64,000 nt of DNA. Origin: an uncultured Propionimicrobium sp. GTDB taxonomy: Bacteria; Actinomycetota; Actinomycetes; Propionibacteriales; Propionibacteriaceae. The stretch spans positions 1-64,000 of the forward strand of contig CAMIGX010000004.1 in the NCBI GenBank assembly GCA_946221385.1. The letters run 5' to 3'. The notes under the pieces were generated by a model that saw nothing but the letters and a program-made list of their open reading frames with translations, did no database searches and was not told the DNA's origin. This document shows positions 42,218-51,576 of this stretch, piece by piece (the stretch's first letter is position 1; the number at the start of each line of letters is the position of its first letter). Made by a program: the position numbers and the translations under genes.

Positions 42218-43963
42218 ATGAGCACACAGGCTCCGCCGACTATGACTGGCGCCCAAGCGCTAGTGGCCTCCCTGGAACGGGTCGGGGTAGAGGTCATTTT
42301 CGGCATTCCCGGCGGCGCCATTTTGCCGGCCTATGATCCGTTGTTCGATTCCAAGATTCGACACATTTTGGTGCGCCACGAGCAAGGCGCGGGGCATGCT
42401 GCCGAGGGCTATGCCATCGCCACCGGAAAGGTCGGGGTGTGCATCGCCACGTCAGGGCCAGGCGCGACCAACCTCGTCACCCCAATCGGGGACGCATACA
42501 TGGATTCAGTGCCGATGGTGGCTATCACCGGCCAGGTGAACTCCTCCTCGATCGGTACCGACGCCTTCCAAGAGGCCGACATTCGCGGCATCACGCTGCC
42601 CATCACAAAGCACAATTTCTTGATTAAAGACGTCCGCGAAATCCCCGGCGCGATCCAAGAGGCTTTCCACATCGCGGCGACGGGTCGTCCCGGCCCGGTC
42701 TTGGTGGATATCGCCAAGGACGCACTGGCTGCCGAGGCTCCTTTCGTCTGGCATAAGCAGCTGACCTTGCCTGGCTACAAGCCGACCTTCAAGCCGCACG
42801 GCAAACCACTGAAGGCTGCCACTGAACTCATTGCGAAGGCGCAACGTCCAGTCTTTTACATCGGTGGTGGAGTGGTGCGCGCGCACGCTGCCGACGAATT
42901 GCGCAAACTGGTCGAGCTGACGCAAATTCCTGTGGTCACCACGCTGACGGCGCGCGGCGTCTTCCCAGATGAACATCCGCTGCACATGGGCATGCCTGGC
43001 ATGCACGGCACGGTGTCAGCCGTCACCGCCTTGCAGAAGGCGGATCTGTTGATCGCGATCGGCACCCGCTTTGACGACCGCGTCACCGGCAAGCTGGACA
43101 CCTTCGCCCCACATGCGAAGGTCATCCATGCTGACGTCGACCCCGCCGAGATCGGTAAGAATCGGGCTGCCGACGTGCCGATCGTCGCTGACGCCAAACC
43201 CACGATCGAGGCTTTGATCGAAATGCTGCAACGCGTCGACTTGGCTGACCTGAGCGCCTGGCGGACCTACCTGAATGGTCTCAAGAGCCGCTATCCACTG
43301 GCCTGGGAAGATGTGCTCGACGACGACCGGCTCAGCCCACAACAGATCATCAGACGGCTTGGCGCGCTGGCCGACCCGGATGCTTTCTTCTTGACCGGTG
43401 TGGGCCAACATCAGATGTGGTCTGCGCACTTCCTGCCGCACTCGCGCGCCTATCGCTGGGGTACCTCGGGCGGTGCCGGCACGATGGGCTATTGCGTGCC
43501 CGCCGCAATGGGCGCGAAAGTCGCGCTGCCTGACGTCCAAGTTTGGGGCATCGACGGCGACGGCTGCTTCCAGATGACCAACCAAGAATTGGTCACCTGC
43601 GCGATCAACAAGATTCCGATCAAGATCGCCGTCATCAACAACAACGTGCTCGGCATGGTCCGCCAATGGCAGACATTGTTCTACGGTGAGCGCTACTCGA
43701 ATACCGACCTGAACACGGAGTTGGTGCCGAATATTCCGATGCTCGCCGAAGCGATGGGCTGCGCTGGTTTCCGCGTCACCAAGCCTGAGGAAGTCGACGA
43801 CGTGATCAAACAGGCAAATGCGATCAATGATCGGCCGGTCGTCGTCGAATTCATCTGTAATAAGAATTCGATGGTCTGGCCGATGGTCGCCGCCGGCACC
43901 AGCAATGACGACATCAAGATCGCCCGCGATATCGCCCCAGACTGGGAGGACGAAATCCTATGA
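42218..43963 (+). CDS. ilvB: Acetolactate synthase large subunit
   Basis: 581 residues, ATG with GGAAGG upstream. ThDP enzyme: N-terminal VIFGIPGGAILPAYDPL with the catalytic Glu in HEQGAGHAAEGYA, and the C-terminal ThDP motif GIDGDGCFQMTNQELVT ... NN. Makes acetolactate and acetohydroxybutyrate for Val, Leu and Ile. The ilvN start overlaps by 4 nt. Confidence 0.96.
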   Translation: MSTQAPPTMTGAQALVASLERVGVEVIFGIPGGAILPAYDPLFDSKIRHILVRHEQGAGHAAEGYAIATGKVGVCIATSGPGATNLVTPIGDAYMDSVPMVAITGQVNSSSIGTDAFQEADIRGITLPITKHNFLIKDVREIPGAIQEAFHIAATGRPGPVLVDIAKDALAAEAPFVWHKQLTLPGYKPTFKPHGKPLKAATELIAKAQRPVFYIGGGVVRAHAADELRKLVELTQIPVVTTLTARGVFPDEHPLHMGMPGMHGTVSAVTALQKADLLIAIGTRFDDRVTGKLDTFAPHAKVIHADVDPAEIGKNRAADVPIVADAKPTIEALIEMLQRVDLADLSAWRTYLNGLKSRYPLAWEDVLDDDRLSPQQIIRRLGALADPDAFFLTGVGQHQMWSAHFLPHSRAYRWGTSGGAGTMGYCVPAAMGAKVALPDVQVWGIDGDGCFQMTNQELVTCAINKIPIKIAVINNNVLGMVRQWQTLFYGERYSNTDLNTELVPNIPMLAEAMGCAGFRVTKPEEVDDVIKQANAINDRPVVVEFICNKNSMVWPMVAAGTSNDDIKIARDIAPDWEDEIL

Positions 43964-44484
43964 GCACTCACACCTTGAGCGTGTTGGTCAGCAACCACCC
44001 CGGCGTGTTGGCTCGTGTCGCCGGGCTATTTAGCCGGCGTGGCTTCAACATTGAGTCCTTGGCGGTGGGCCCAACTGAGCGGCGCGAAGTTTCGCGGATC
44101 ACGCTGGTCGCCAGCGTCGAAGAAGAAGGCGCGCTAGAACAGCTGGTCAAACAGCTCAACAAACTCATCGAGGTCTACAAGATCGTCGAGCTCGACCCCA
44201 GTTCGGTGCAGCGCGCGCTGATCTTGGTCAAGGTGCAGTCCACTGACGCTACCCGCTCGGCGATCATCGACACCGTCACCTTATTCCGCGGCAAGGCCGT
44301 CGACGTCAGCCCGCAATCCATCACCATCGAAGCGACCGGTGACACCCAGAAATTGGACGCGCTGATTACGATGCTCGAACCGTTCGGGATAATCGAGCTA
44401 GTGAAATCCGGAAAGGTCGCGCTCGATCGGGGCAACAAATCCATCACCGAGGCCGGCAAGCACAGCTTGCGCTCGACCATCTGA
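43960..44484 (+). CDS. ilvN: Acetolactate synthase small (regulatory) subunit
   Basis: 174 residues. An N-terminal ACT domain (LSVLVSNHPGVLARVAGLFSRRGFNI, in pieces) binds valine for feedback inhibition, and the C-terminal domain activates IlvB. Overlaps ilvB (ATGA) and precedes ilvC by 40 nt. Confidence 0.95.
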   Translation: MSTHTLSVLVSNHPGVLARVAGLFSRRGFNIESLAVGPTERREVSRITLVASVEEEGALEQLVKQLNKLIEVYKIVELDPSSVQRALILVKVQSTDATRSAIIDTVTLFRGKAVDVSPQSITIEATGDTQKLDALITMLEPFGIIELVKSGKVALDRGNKSITEAGKHSLRSTI

Positions 44485-44524
44485 CCAGACTTCAACTGCA
44501 AGAAACCGATAAGGAGAAATAGCA

Positions 44525-45553
44525 ATGGCTGAAATCTTCTATGACGACGACGCCGACCTGTCCATCATCCAAGGCCGCTCGGTGGCCGTCATCGGCTACG
44601 GCTCGCAGGGCCACGCACACGCGTTGAACCTACGCGACTCGGGTGTCGACGTGCGTATCGGCCTGGCCGAAGGCTCCAAATCCAAGGCCAAGGCAGAAGC
44701 TGAAGGCCTGCGGGTGCTGAACGTCGCGGATGCCGTCAAGGAAGCTGACGTCGTCATGATCTTGGTGCCCGACCAGACTCAACGCAAGGTCTACGCCGAA
44801 GAAATCGAGCCCAACCTCAACCCTGGCTCGGCGCTGTTCTTCGCGCATGGTTTCAACATTCGCTACGGCTACATCACCCCACCCGAAGGCGTCGATGTAT
44901 GCATGGTCGCCCCCAAGGGCCCCGGCCACATCGTGCGTCGCGAGTTCGCTGATGGCCGCGGCGTACCGGTCCTGGTCTGCGTCGAGACGGACGCTAGCGG
45001 CGAAGCTTGGGAATTGGCCAAGTCCTATGCCAAGGCGATCGGTGGCTTGCGTGCAGGAGGCATCAAGACGACCTTCACCGAAGAGACTGAAACTGATCTC
45101 TTCGGCGAGCAGGCGGTGCTGTGTGGCGGCATGAGCCATCTGGTGCAGGCCGGTTTCGAAACTCTCGTTGAGGCCGGCTATCAGCCCGAGATGGCCTACT
45201 TCGAGTGCTTGCACGAGCTCAAGATGATCGTCGATCTGATGATCGAAGGCGGCATCTCTAAGCAGCGCTGGAGCATCTCTGACACCGCCGAATACGGCGA
45301 TTACGTCTCCGGTCCGCGCGTGGTCGATGCCGACACCAAGGCCAACATGAAGGCTGTCTTGGACGACATCCAGTCGGGTGCTTTCGCTAAGCGCTTCATC
45401 GAAGACCAGGACGCTGGCGCTCCGGAGTTCAAGCAGCTACGTGAAACCGAAGCTGGCCACCAGATCGAAGCCACCGGACGCGAACTACGCAAGATGTTCA
45501 GCTGGCTGTCTGCAGCCGACGACGACTACCAAGGCACCGCAGCACGCGACTGA
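44525..45553 (+). CDS. ilvC: Ketol-acid reductoisomerase
   Basis: 342 residues, AAGGAG site. NADPH-binding GYGSQGHAHALNLRDSG near 26-42 and the knotted C-terminal domain with the Mg ligands (EETETDLFGEQ and ECLHELKMIVDL). Converts acetolactate to dihydroxyisovalerate. Class I length. Last gene of ilvBNC. Confidence 0.97.
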   Translation: MAEIFYDDDADLSIIQGRSVAVIGYGSQGHAHALNLRDSGVDVRIGLAEGSKSKAKAEAEGLRVLNVADAVKEADVVMILVPDQTQRKVYAEEIEPNLNPGSALFFAHGFNIRYGYITPPEGVDVCMVAPKGPGHIVRREFADGRGVPVLVCVETDASGEAWELAKSYAKAIGGLRAGGIKTTFTEETETDLFGEQAVLCGGMSHLVQAGFETLVEAGYQPEMAYFECLHELKMIVDLMIEGGISKQRWSISDTAEYGDYVSGPRVVDADTKANMKAVLDDIQSGAFAKRFIEDQDAGAPEFKQLRETEAGHQIEATGRELRKMFSWLSAADDDYQGTAARD

Positions 45554-45581
45554 GTGGCGTGCGATTGAACTAAGTCGCCTG

Positions 45582-45617
45582 ATCGCTCCACCAGCCGCAA
45601 CGTTGGTGGGGCGATTT
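45582..45617 (+). terminator. Terminator after ilvC
   Basis: ATCGCTCCACCA (45582-45593) pairs with TGGTGGGGCGAT (45604-45615) with one G-T pair, followed by TTTCTCTT. It ends ilvBNC and separates it from the convergent acetyltransferase gene. Confidence 0.85.
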
Positions 45618-45650
45618 CTCTTCGGGTTCGGTTGGCAGATGGGGTGCGCT

Positions 45651-46487
45651 TTAGCGGGCCGCTAGCCGACGTTGCACGATGCCAGCCGTCGTCACCCAGG
45701 TCGTGGTCTCAGTGATCGGCTGCAAGCCAACCTTGGTGAGCGTCGGCCGAGACGCCGCACGGGCATCTGTCAACACCAGCTTTGCGCCATGTTGGGCTGC
45801 CCAGGCGATTCGGCTAGCCAGCTGCGCACGATAGGCGCCGCGACCACGAAAATGCGGCAGCGTGCCGCTGCCGAATAGATATCCGCAGTCGTCATCGATC
45901 AGGTCAATGCGCCCGACGCTGGCCACTTGATCCTCGACGAAGGCTAGGCAGACAGCCGCCTGACCGGCCTCGATCGCTGCTGCAAGGGCATCAAGTCCGG
46001 CCGTGGGACCGAGCGTGGCGGCATGTATTCGGGCAAATTCAGCCAGATCCGTCAACAGCTTGCCGTCCTCACCAGCCATGCGGACGCGGATTTCAGCCGG
46101 AGCATTCAGTTCGCGTAGCTGCGCCAGCGTGCCCAGCAGCGTCGTCTCCGAACTAGCCGCCTGGAAGCCAAGCTCTGGGAGCACACAGGCGGGATCTAAC
46201 TGGTCATGGTTACGGGTGCGCCAACTGATCTCGCCGGCGCCGATCAACTCGCAGACCTGGTGCAACAGCTGTCGAACTGCGATCGTCAGCTGTTGCTGAG
46301 TCAGGTCGTCGCCAAATGCTGGGTGCGTGATTAGCGCGCGGTCGCCGTCCACGGCTACACAGCATCGCCCGATGTTTTGAATGTAAGGTTCGGCGATGGC
46401 GGGGAGGTCTACGTCAGTCGAACGGTAGCCGACCAGATCCGCGGCTAGCCGCAGCCGATGATCGTAATCGTCCAGCAGATTCACCAT
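45651..46487 (-). CDS. GNAT-family acetyltransferase
   Basis: 278 residues. The acetyl-CoA motif RGRGAYRAQLA with upstream strands YLFGSGTLP belongs to the C-terminal GNAT domain. The N-terminal half is a diverged second GNAT-like region. Overlaps the YdjC-like gene by 7 nt, so they are co-transcribed. Substrate unknown. Confidence 0.8.
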   Translation of the reverse strand: MVNLLDDYDHRLRLAADLVGYRSTDVDLPAIAEPYIQNIGRCCVAVDGDRALITHPAFGDDLTQQQLTIAVRQLLHQVCELIGAGEISWRTRNHDQLDPACVLPELGFQAASSETTLLGTLAQLRELNAPAEIRVRMAGEDGKLLTDLAEFARIHAATLGPTAGLDALAAAIEAGQAAVCLAFVEDQVASVGRIDLIDDDCGYLFGSGTLPHFRGRGAYRAQLASRIAWAAQHGAKLVLTDARAASRPTLTKVGLQPITETTTWVTTAGIVQRRLAAR

Positions 46488-47281
46488 CGATCGACCACGA
46501 GGAAGCGGCTAGTCGCGTCCAGGAAGATCGGATCATCCAACAGCTGCACGCTCCATTCCGCGAGCGGACTGCTGCCAGTAGCCACATGCAGGTGAAATTC
46601 GACATCAGTGGCGTCCGCGGCACTGGCTAGCAGACTCAAGCAGTGCGCTAAGAATTCGGCATAGCTGGCGTAGGGCAGCGCGCGCTGAGCGGTCAGCACA
46701 ATGTCAGGCACAGGCACGTCGAAGGATTTGGCGAGCTCGACGGCTTCAGCCCACCCGTCAAAAAGCGGGGTAGCAGGCGATTTGGTGCCACTCAGCCGGA
46801 CCGCAGCTTGCATATCGGCGGCGAAATCCAACAATTGCGCCAGCCAATCACGGCCAAATTTCCCATAGCCCAGGTCCCGATGCGTGCTCAACGCATGGGG
46901 ACGCAGATCCTGCTTCGTCAACCACTGCCACTGAGCTTCCAATTCGCGGCGTAGGTCACGATTGCTGGCGTTGATTTCGACGATCTGGCCCAAGGCTGGC
47001 AGGCAGCCGTCGTCATCGACCAGGGTTGGCACGTCTTTGCTGATCGGACGCCACTTGCCGTTACCAGTGAGCGGGCTCGTCGCGCAGAAATGCAATTGGC
47101 ATTGGTCGACGCGCCCGGTGGCGCGTAACAGCTCAACATCCTCGCCAGCAGCCGGTGCGACCGGCATGATGCCGATTGACGAGACGTGTCCGCGCTCGAG
47201 TAACTCCAGGATCGTTCGATTAGCAGCGGTGCTCTCGCCGAAACCGTCGGCAGTGATCATCAAACGCCTGGCCACAGCCAA
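46481..47281 (-). CDS. YdjC/ChbG-like deacetylase
   Basis: 266 residues. The N-terminal ITADGFGEST corresponds to the ADDFG motif of the family but has Gly for the second Asp. His in CQLHFCATSPL and His in LSTHRDLGYGKF match the other two metal ligands. ChbG removes acetyl groups from chito-oligosaccharides. The altered motif leaves activity uncertain. First gene of a two-gene unit with the acetyltransferase. Confidence 0.75.
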   Translation of the reverse strand: MAVARRLMITADGFGESTAANRTILELLERGHVSSIGIMPVAPAAGEDVELLRATGRVDQCQLHFCATSPLTGNGKWRPISKDVPTLVDDDGCLPALGQIVEINASNRDLRRELEAQWQWLTKQDLRPHALSTHRDLGYGKFGRDWLAQLLDFAADMQAAVRLSGTKSPATPLFDGWAEAVELAKSFDVPVPDIVLTAQRALPYASYAEFLAHCLSLLASAADATDVEFHLHVATGSSPLAEWSVQLLDDPIFLDATSRFLVVDRW

Positions 47282-47377
47282 GAGCCTAGGGCAGATGCGC
47301 TTGGCTAGCTCAGCCGGAAGCGCAAAGGTTGCCTAAAAAGCGCGCTCGCAACGCTTTCGCGAATCGGGCGTGAAGTG

Positions 47378-48448
47378 TTAGGCGTCTGCGACCAGCGCGG
47401 CGATTTCGTCACCGATTTGCCTGGTTGCGAGACTATCTCCGGTTCTAGCGGCCAGCTGCTTATCGACAGCAGTTCGAATCTTGTTGGCTCCCTTCGGCAT
47501 GTCCAGGTGATCCAACAGCAAGGCCATCGACGAGATCGTCGCGGTCGGATCAGCGACACCTCGGCCCGAGATGTCCGGTGCGGAGCCGTGCACCGGCTCA
47601 AACATTGACGGAGCAGTGCGCGCGGTGTTGATGTTTGCGCTGGGTGCCAGTCCAATACCGCCAGTGATCGCGGCAGCCTGATCGGTGATGATGTCACCGA
47701 ACAGGTTGTCAGTGACGATGACGTCAAAACGCTGCGGATCGGTGACCATCGCGATGGTAGCCGCATCGATGTGCAGATAGTCGCGCTCAATGTCGCTGAA
47801 CTGTTCGCCGACTTCGTTGAAAATCCGCCGCCATAGCCCGCCAGCATGCACCAAGACATTGGTCTTATGCAGCAACGTGACCTTGCCGCGACGTCGGCTG
47901 GCCTGTTCAAAGGCGTAGCGCACGACCCGCTCAACCCCAAAAGCAGTGTTGAGGCTGACCTCGGTCGCCAATTCTTGCGCAGTGCCGGCACGCAACACGC
48001 CGCCGTTGCCGACGTAGGGGCCCTCGGTGCCTTCGCGAACCACGACGAAATCGATCGGGCCGCGCTCCAGGATCGTGCTGGCCAGCGGACTTGTCGTGCC
48101 CGGATACCAATGCGCTGGGCGCAGGTTCACGTCTTGATCCAGCGCGAAGCGCAGCCGCAGCAGCAGCCCGCGCTCTAATAGCCCACTGGGAATCGTAGTC
48201 GATCGTGGATCGGCCCCGATCGCTCCCAAAATGATGGCATCGCAGCCCTTGATCATCGCCAAAGTCGAGTCGTCCAAGACCTCGCCGGTGGCCTGCCAAT
48301 GTGCAGCACCCAGCTGGTAGTGGGCGAATTCGAAAGCATCCGGGCCGACTGCCGCGTCGAGCACTTTCAGCGCTTCAGCGACGACTTCCGGGCCGATGCC
48401 ATCGCCTGGAATGACGGCAATCTTGGGCTTGACCTGCGTGCTGGACAT
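47378..48448 (-). CDS. leuB: 3-isopropylmalate dehydrogenase
   Basis: 356 residues. The isocitrate/isopropylmalate dehydrogenase fold: IAVIPGDGIGPEVVAEAL at the start, the substrate arginines in RGLLLRLRF, and VTDNLFGDIITDQAAAITGGIGLAPSAN (in pieces). Oxidises isopropylmalate in leucine synthesis. leuCD are 7 kb away. A TATGGT box lies 8 nt upstream of its ATG on the minus strand. Confidence 0.95.
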   Translation of the reverse strand: MSSTQVKPKIAVIPGDGIGPEVVAEALKVLDAAVGPDAFEFAHYQLGAAHWQATGEVLDDSTLAMIKGCDAIILGAIGADPRSTTIPSGLLERGLLLRLRFALDQDVNLRPAHWYPGTTSPLASTILERGPIDFVVVREGTEGPYVGNGGVLRAGTAQELATEVSLNTAFGVERVVRYAFEQASRRRGKVTLLHKTNVLVHAGGLWRRIFNEVGEQFSDIERDYLHIDAATIAMVTDPQRFDVIVTDNLFGDIITDQAAAITGGIGLAPSANINTARTAPSMFEPVHGSAPDISGRGVADPTATISSMALLLDHLDMPKGANKIRTAVDKQLAARTGDSLATRQIGDEIAALVADA

Positions 48449-48456
48449 ATCGCTAG

Positions 48457-48462
48457 ACCATA
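48457..48462 (-). promoter_or_regulatory. -10 box of leuB
   Basis: On the minus strand TATGGT lies 8 nt before the leuB ATG at 48448, consistent with a leaderless transcript. Confidence 0.5.
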
Positions 48463-48595
48463 TCGATCACAGCGCACGCCGCGGCACGCATCTCAGTAGG
48501 CAAATCTGGCTGTCCGCGAATCGAGATTGGTGCGGTCTGGGTGGGTCGGCTAGTCAAGGATGGACGAAGCCAGCTGCAAGGACGGAGATTGACTG

Positions 48596-49468
48596 ATGAC
48601 TATGCCTGTCCCGCATCCCGAACATTTCTACCTTTACGACCAGACCTTGAGTCTGGTCGGCGATGACTTGGACCTCGAGAGACGCCTGCAGATCGCTCAG
48701 GTATTAGGCGATCTTGGCGTCGATTTGATCGAAGCGCCTGCCGGCGACAGCGAATTTTGGACTGCCGCTCAAAGCCTGCCGAATCTCCACCGCCGCTCGC
48801 TTGTCGCTGCCATCGCCGTCCATCCCGATGACGCTGAACTTCAACAGCGGGTGCCCGATGGTTGCGAGCAGATTTGTCTGACTTTGCCCGCTAACTTGGC
48901 TGCCACCGATTTTGGTCCGCTGCTGACCCCCTTAGTGAGCGCCGGGCTACGAGTGACGGTCGACTTGGCCGACTATTTCGACGGACTGCGCGCGGATCGA
49001 GCGGTCCAGCGCGAACGTTTGAACCGCGCCGCCGAAGCTGGTGCGACGACGGTCGTGCTGTGCGACAGCAAGGGCGGGACATTGCCGGCTCAAGTCGAAG
49101 ACGCGGTGCTATTTGCGAGTCATACGGGCGTCAATCTGGGTGTGCAGTTCAGCAATGACGCCGGTTGCGCCGTAGCTAATACGCTGATCGCGGCAGACAC
49201 CGGGGCGACGCTGGTAAAAGGCAGTCTGGTAGGTGTCGGTCAGCGAGCTGGCGCCGCTAACCTCGCCACTGTCATTGCCAATCTGCAACTCAAATATGGC
49301 TGGCCGGCGTTGCCGCCAGATCGGATCGGTGACCTGACTCACGCGACGCATCGGATTGCAGATCTGCTGGGCGAACGACTAGATCCGCGGCAACCTTTCG
49401 TCGGCACAGCTGCCTTCGTCGGCGCAATTGATCCTCACGTCGACCCATCGCTGGTCGGGAATGGTTAG
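48596..49468 (+). CDS. Truncated citramalate-synthase-like protein lacking catalytic residues
   Basis: 290 residues. DRE-TIM metallolyase relative: LYDQTL, LCDSKGGTLPAQVEDAV, NDAGCAVANTLIAADTGATLVKG and NLQLKYGW match CimA. The active site is lost: LRDG of the family TLRDG motif is LSLV, and the metal-binding H-x-H before ND is Q-x-S (VQFSND). The C-terminal LeuA dimerisation domain is missing. It is a complete, unbroken frame, so it may be a pseudoenzyme and not a pseudogene. Divergent from leuB. An active CimA is not in the window. Confidence 0.82.
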   Translation: MTMPVPHPEHFYLYDQTLSLVGDDLDLERRLQIAQVLGDLGVDLIEAPAGDSEFWTAAQSLPNLHRRSLVAAIAVHPDDAELQQRVPDGCEQICLTLPANLAATDFGPLLTPLVSAGLRVTVDLADYFDGLRADRAVQRERLNRAAEAGATTVVLCDSKGGTLPAQVEDAVLFASHTGVNLGVQFSNDAGCAVANTLIAADTGATLVKGSLVGVGQRAGAANLATVIANLQLKYGWPALPPDRIGDLTHATHRIADLLGERLDPRQPFVGTAAFVGAIDPHVDPSLVGNG

Positions 49469-49513
49469 GCAGCCCAATTAGCTGGCTGTTCTGCTGGTCT
49501 GAGGGCTAGCAGC

Positions 49514-49519
49514 TAGGCT
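49514..49519 (+). promoter_or_regulatory. -10 box of the FAH-family gene
   Basis: TAGGCT lies 6 nt before the ATG at 49526. Confidence 0.55.
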
Positions 49520-49525
49520 GACGAA

Positions 49526-50326
49526 ATGAGAATCGCGCGTTTTGTGGTCGACGGCGACCCGCAGTTTGGCCTAGTCGAATTGGAATCTGACGAGGGACAA
49601 TTTCCCGACACCGTAGCTGCGATCGATGGTGATCCGCTGGCTGGCCCCGTCAACTACACCGGGGCTCGATATCCGCTGTCGGATGTGCGCTTGCTCGCGC
49701 CTGTCATTCCGCGGTCCAAAGTGATCGGTGTGGGTCGAAATTATGCCGCGCACGCAGCCGAGCTGGGCAATCCGATCCCTGACCATCCGCTGCTGTTTTT
49801 TAAGCCAAATACTTCGGTGATCGGGCCGGACGAAGCAATCGTCAAGCCCGCGCCCAGCCAGGAGATGCATTTCGAAGGCGAGCTGGCAGTCGTCATTGGA
49901 CGGATCTGTCGGGCAGTACCCGTCGAGCGCGCTGCGGAGGTAATTTTCGGTTACACCTGCGCCAATGACGTCACCGCCCGCGACCTGCAACAAGAAGACA
50001 CCAACTGGGTGCGCGCCAAGGGTTTCGACACTTTCTGTCCTTTGGGTCCGTGGATCGTCACGCACATGTCGATCGCGGAAGCACAAGATCTGCAAATCGT
50101 CACCAGCCTGGACGGGCAGGTCATGCAAGACGCCAGCAGCGCTTTGATGATTCAAAAGATTGCTGAACTAGTCAGCTACATTTCGCATGTCTGCACGCTG
50201 CTGCCTGGTGACGTCATCTTGACTGGCACGCCGGCTGGAGTCGCTGCGATGCAGCCGGGACAAAGCGTCAGCGTCGAGATTGACGGCATCGGAACACTGA
50301 CTAATCCGGTAGTCGCCGAGCAGTGA
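49526..50326 (+). CDS. Fumarylacetoacetate hydrolase family protein
   Basis: 266 residues. FAH domain with IGVGRNYAAHAAELG, FFKPNTSVIGP, and the metal ligands in MHFEGELAVVIGR and GYTCANDVTARDLQ. Such enzymes cleave or decarboxylate acylpyruvates and oxaloacetate. This matches the actinobacterial protein next to gltX (Rv2993c). Here gltX is missing and the KDG genes follow instead. Confidence 0.9.
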   Translation: MRIARFVVDGDPQFGLVELESDEGQFPDTVAAIDGDPLAGPVNYTGARYPLSDVRLLAPVIPRSKVIGVGRNYAAHAAELGNPIPDHPLLFFKPNTSVIGPDEAIVKPAPSQEMHFEGELAVVIGRICRAVPVERAAEVIFGYTCANDVTARDLQQEDTNWVRAKGFDTFCPLGPWIVTHMSIAEAQDLQIVTSLDGQVMQDASSALMIQKIAELVSYISHVCTLLPGDVILTGTPAGVAAMQPGQSVSVEIDGIGTLTNPVVAEQ

Positions 50327-50439
50327 GTTGAGCAAGCTGACCGACGGACGGAGCGTCAAATCCCGCTCGTCGATCAGCAGTCCAGTAACTAGGCTGCCGC
50401 CAGCTGAACTGTCTTGCATCGCCGGCCGGCTGGCCCGCC

Positions 50440-51543
50440 TCAGCGATCGACGCGCGCGCTGCCGCCGCCAGCCACCTTGAGCACCTCTTTGAGCGTCGCC
50501 ATCGAAGTGTCACCAGGCGTGGTCATCGCTAGCGCGCCGTGCGCTGCGCCAAGGTTGACGCAAGTCTCCAGCGGTTCACCGGTGAGCAGTCCGTAGACGA
50601 AACCAGAAGCAAAAGAATCGCCGCCGCCTACGCGATCTAGGATTTCCAGATTGTCTCGTTGGATCGCGCGGGCAAAGCCTTCTTCCCGCGACCACGCGAC
50701 TGCGCCCCAGTCGTTGATGGAGGCTGTCTTGACCGCACGCATGGTGGTGGCGATTGCTTGGAAGTTTGGATAGGCCTGGGCGGCTTGCTCGATCATCTGC
50801 TCGAACGCGCCATGGTCGAGATTCGTCAGGTCGTCGTCAACGCCTTGGATTTCAAAGCCCAATGAGGCGGTGAAATCCTCCTCGTTTCCGATCATGACAT
50901 CGACATACTTCGCGGCTTCTTTATTGACCTCTTGAGCCTTCGCTTTGCCGCCAATCGACTTCCATAGGCTCGGGCGATAGTTCAGGTCGTAGCTGATCCG
51001 CGTGCCATATTTGCGGGCCACTTTGAGCACTTCTACAACCGTCTGCGCGCTTTGCTCAGACAGCGCAGCGTAAATGCCACCGGTGTGCAGCCAGCGAACG
51101 CCGAGTTCACCGAAGATGTAGTCAAGGTCGAGATCTTCGGCTTTGAGTTTAGAGATCGCCGTATTGCCTCGGTCTGAGGTGCCCGATGCGGCTCGTACAC
51201 CAAAACCACGTTCAGTGAAATTCAACCCATTGCGGGCTTGGCGGCCGATGCCGTCGAAATCAACCCATTTGATGAATCGAGTGTCTACGCCGCCGGTGAG
51301 GATGAAGTCTTCAATGAGTCGCCCGATCTCATTGTCGACTAACGCGGTCAGAATCGCCGTGCGCAGCCCGAACACGCGGCGCAGTCCACGCACGACGTTA
51401 TATTCACCGCCGCCTTCCCAAGCGTCGAATTGACGAGCGGTGCGGATCCGGCGTTCGCCTGGATCGAGCCGCAGCATGACTTCACCGAGCGCTACCGCGT
51501 CAAAGGCGCATTCATCTGCTGGTCGTAGGTCAAGAATCGTCAT
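50440..51543 (-). CDS. kdgK: 2-keto-3-deoxygluconate kinase
   Basis: 367 residues. PfkB family: the N-terminal ALGEVMLRLDPGERRIR and WEGGGEYNVVRGL, and the C-terminal RVGGGDSFASGFVYGLLTG with the catalytic Asp. Phosphorylates KDG to KDPG, the substrate of the aldolase next to it. Longer than usual by an insert around 200-245. GAAGAG precedes the ATG. Confidence 0.88.
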   Translation of the reverse strand: MTILDLRPADECAFDAVALGEVMLRLDPGERRIRTARQFDAWEGGGEYNVVRGLRRVFGLRTAILTALVDNEIGRLIEDFILTGGVDTRFIKWVDFDGIGRQARNGLNFTERGFGVRAASGTSDRGNTAISKLKAEDLDLDYIFGELGVRWLHTGGIYAALSEQSAQTVVEVLKVARKYGTRISYDLNYRPSLWKSIGGKAKAQEVNKEAAKYVDVMIGNEEDFTASLGFEIQGVDDDLTNLDHGAFEQMIEQAAQAYPNFQAIATTMRAVKTASINDWGAVAWSREEGFARAIQRDNLEILDRVGGGDSFASGFVYGLLTGEPLETCVNLGAAHGALAMTTPGDTSMATLKEVLKVAGGGSARVDR

Positions 51544-51576
51544 GGCAATGCTCTTCTCATCGGTCCAAAACTTGAA

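Noticed and set aside
43016..43666. 216-codon minus-strand frame inside ilvB
   Set aside because: Shadow of a highly conserved enzyme with no ribosome-binding site or motifs.
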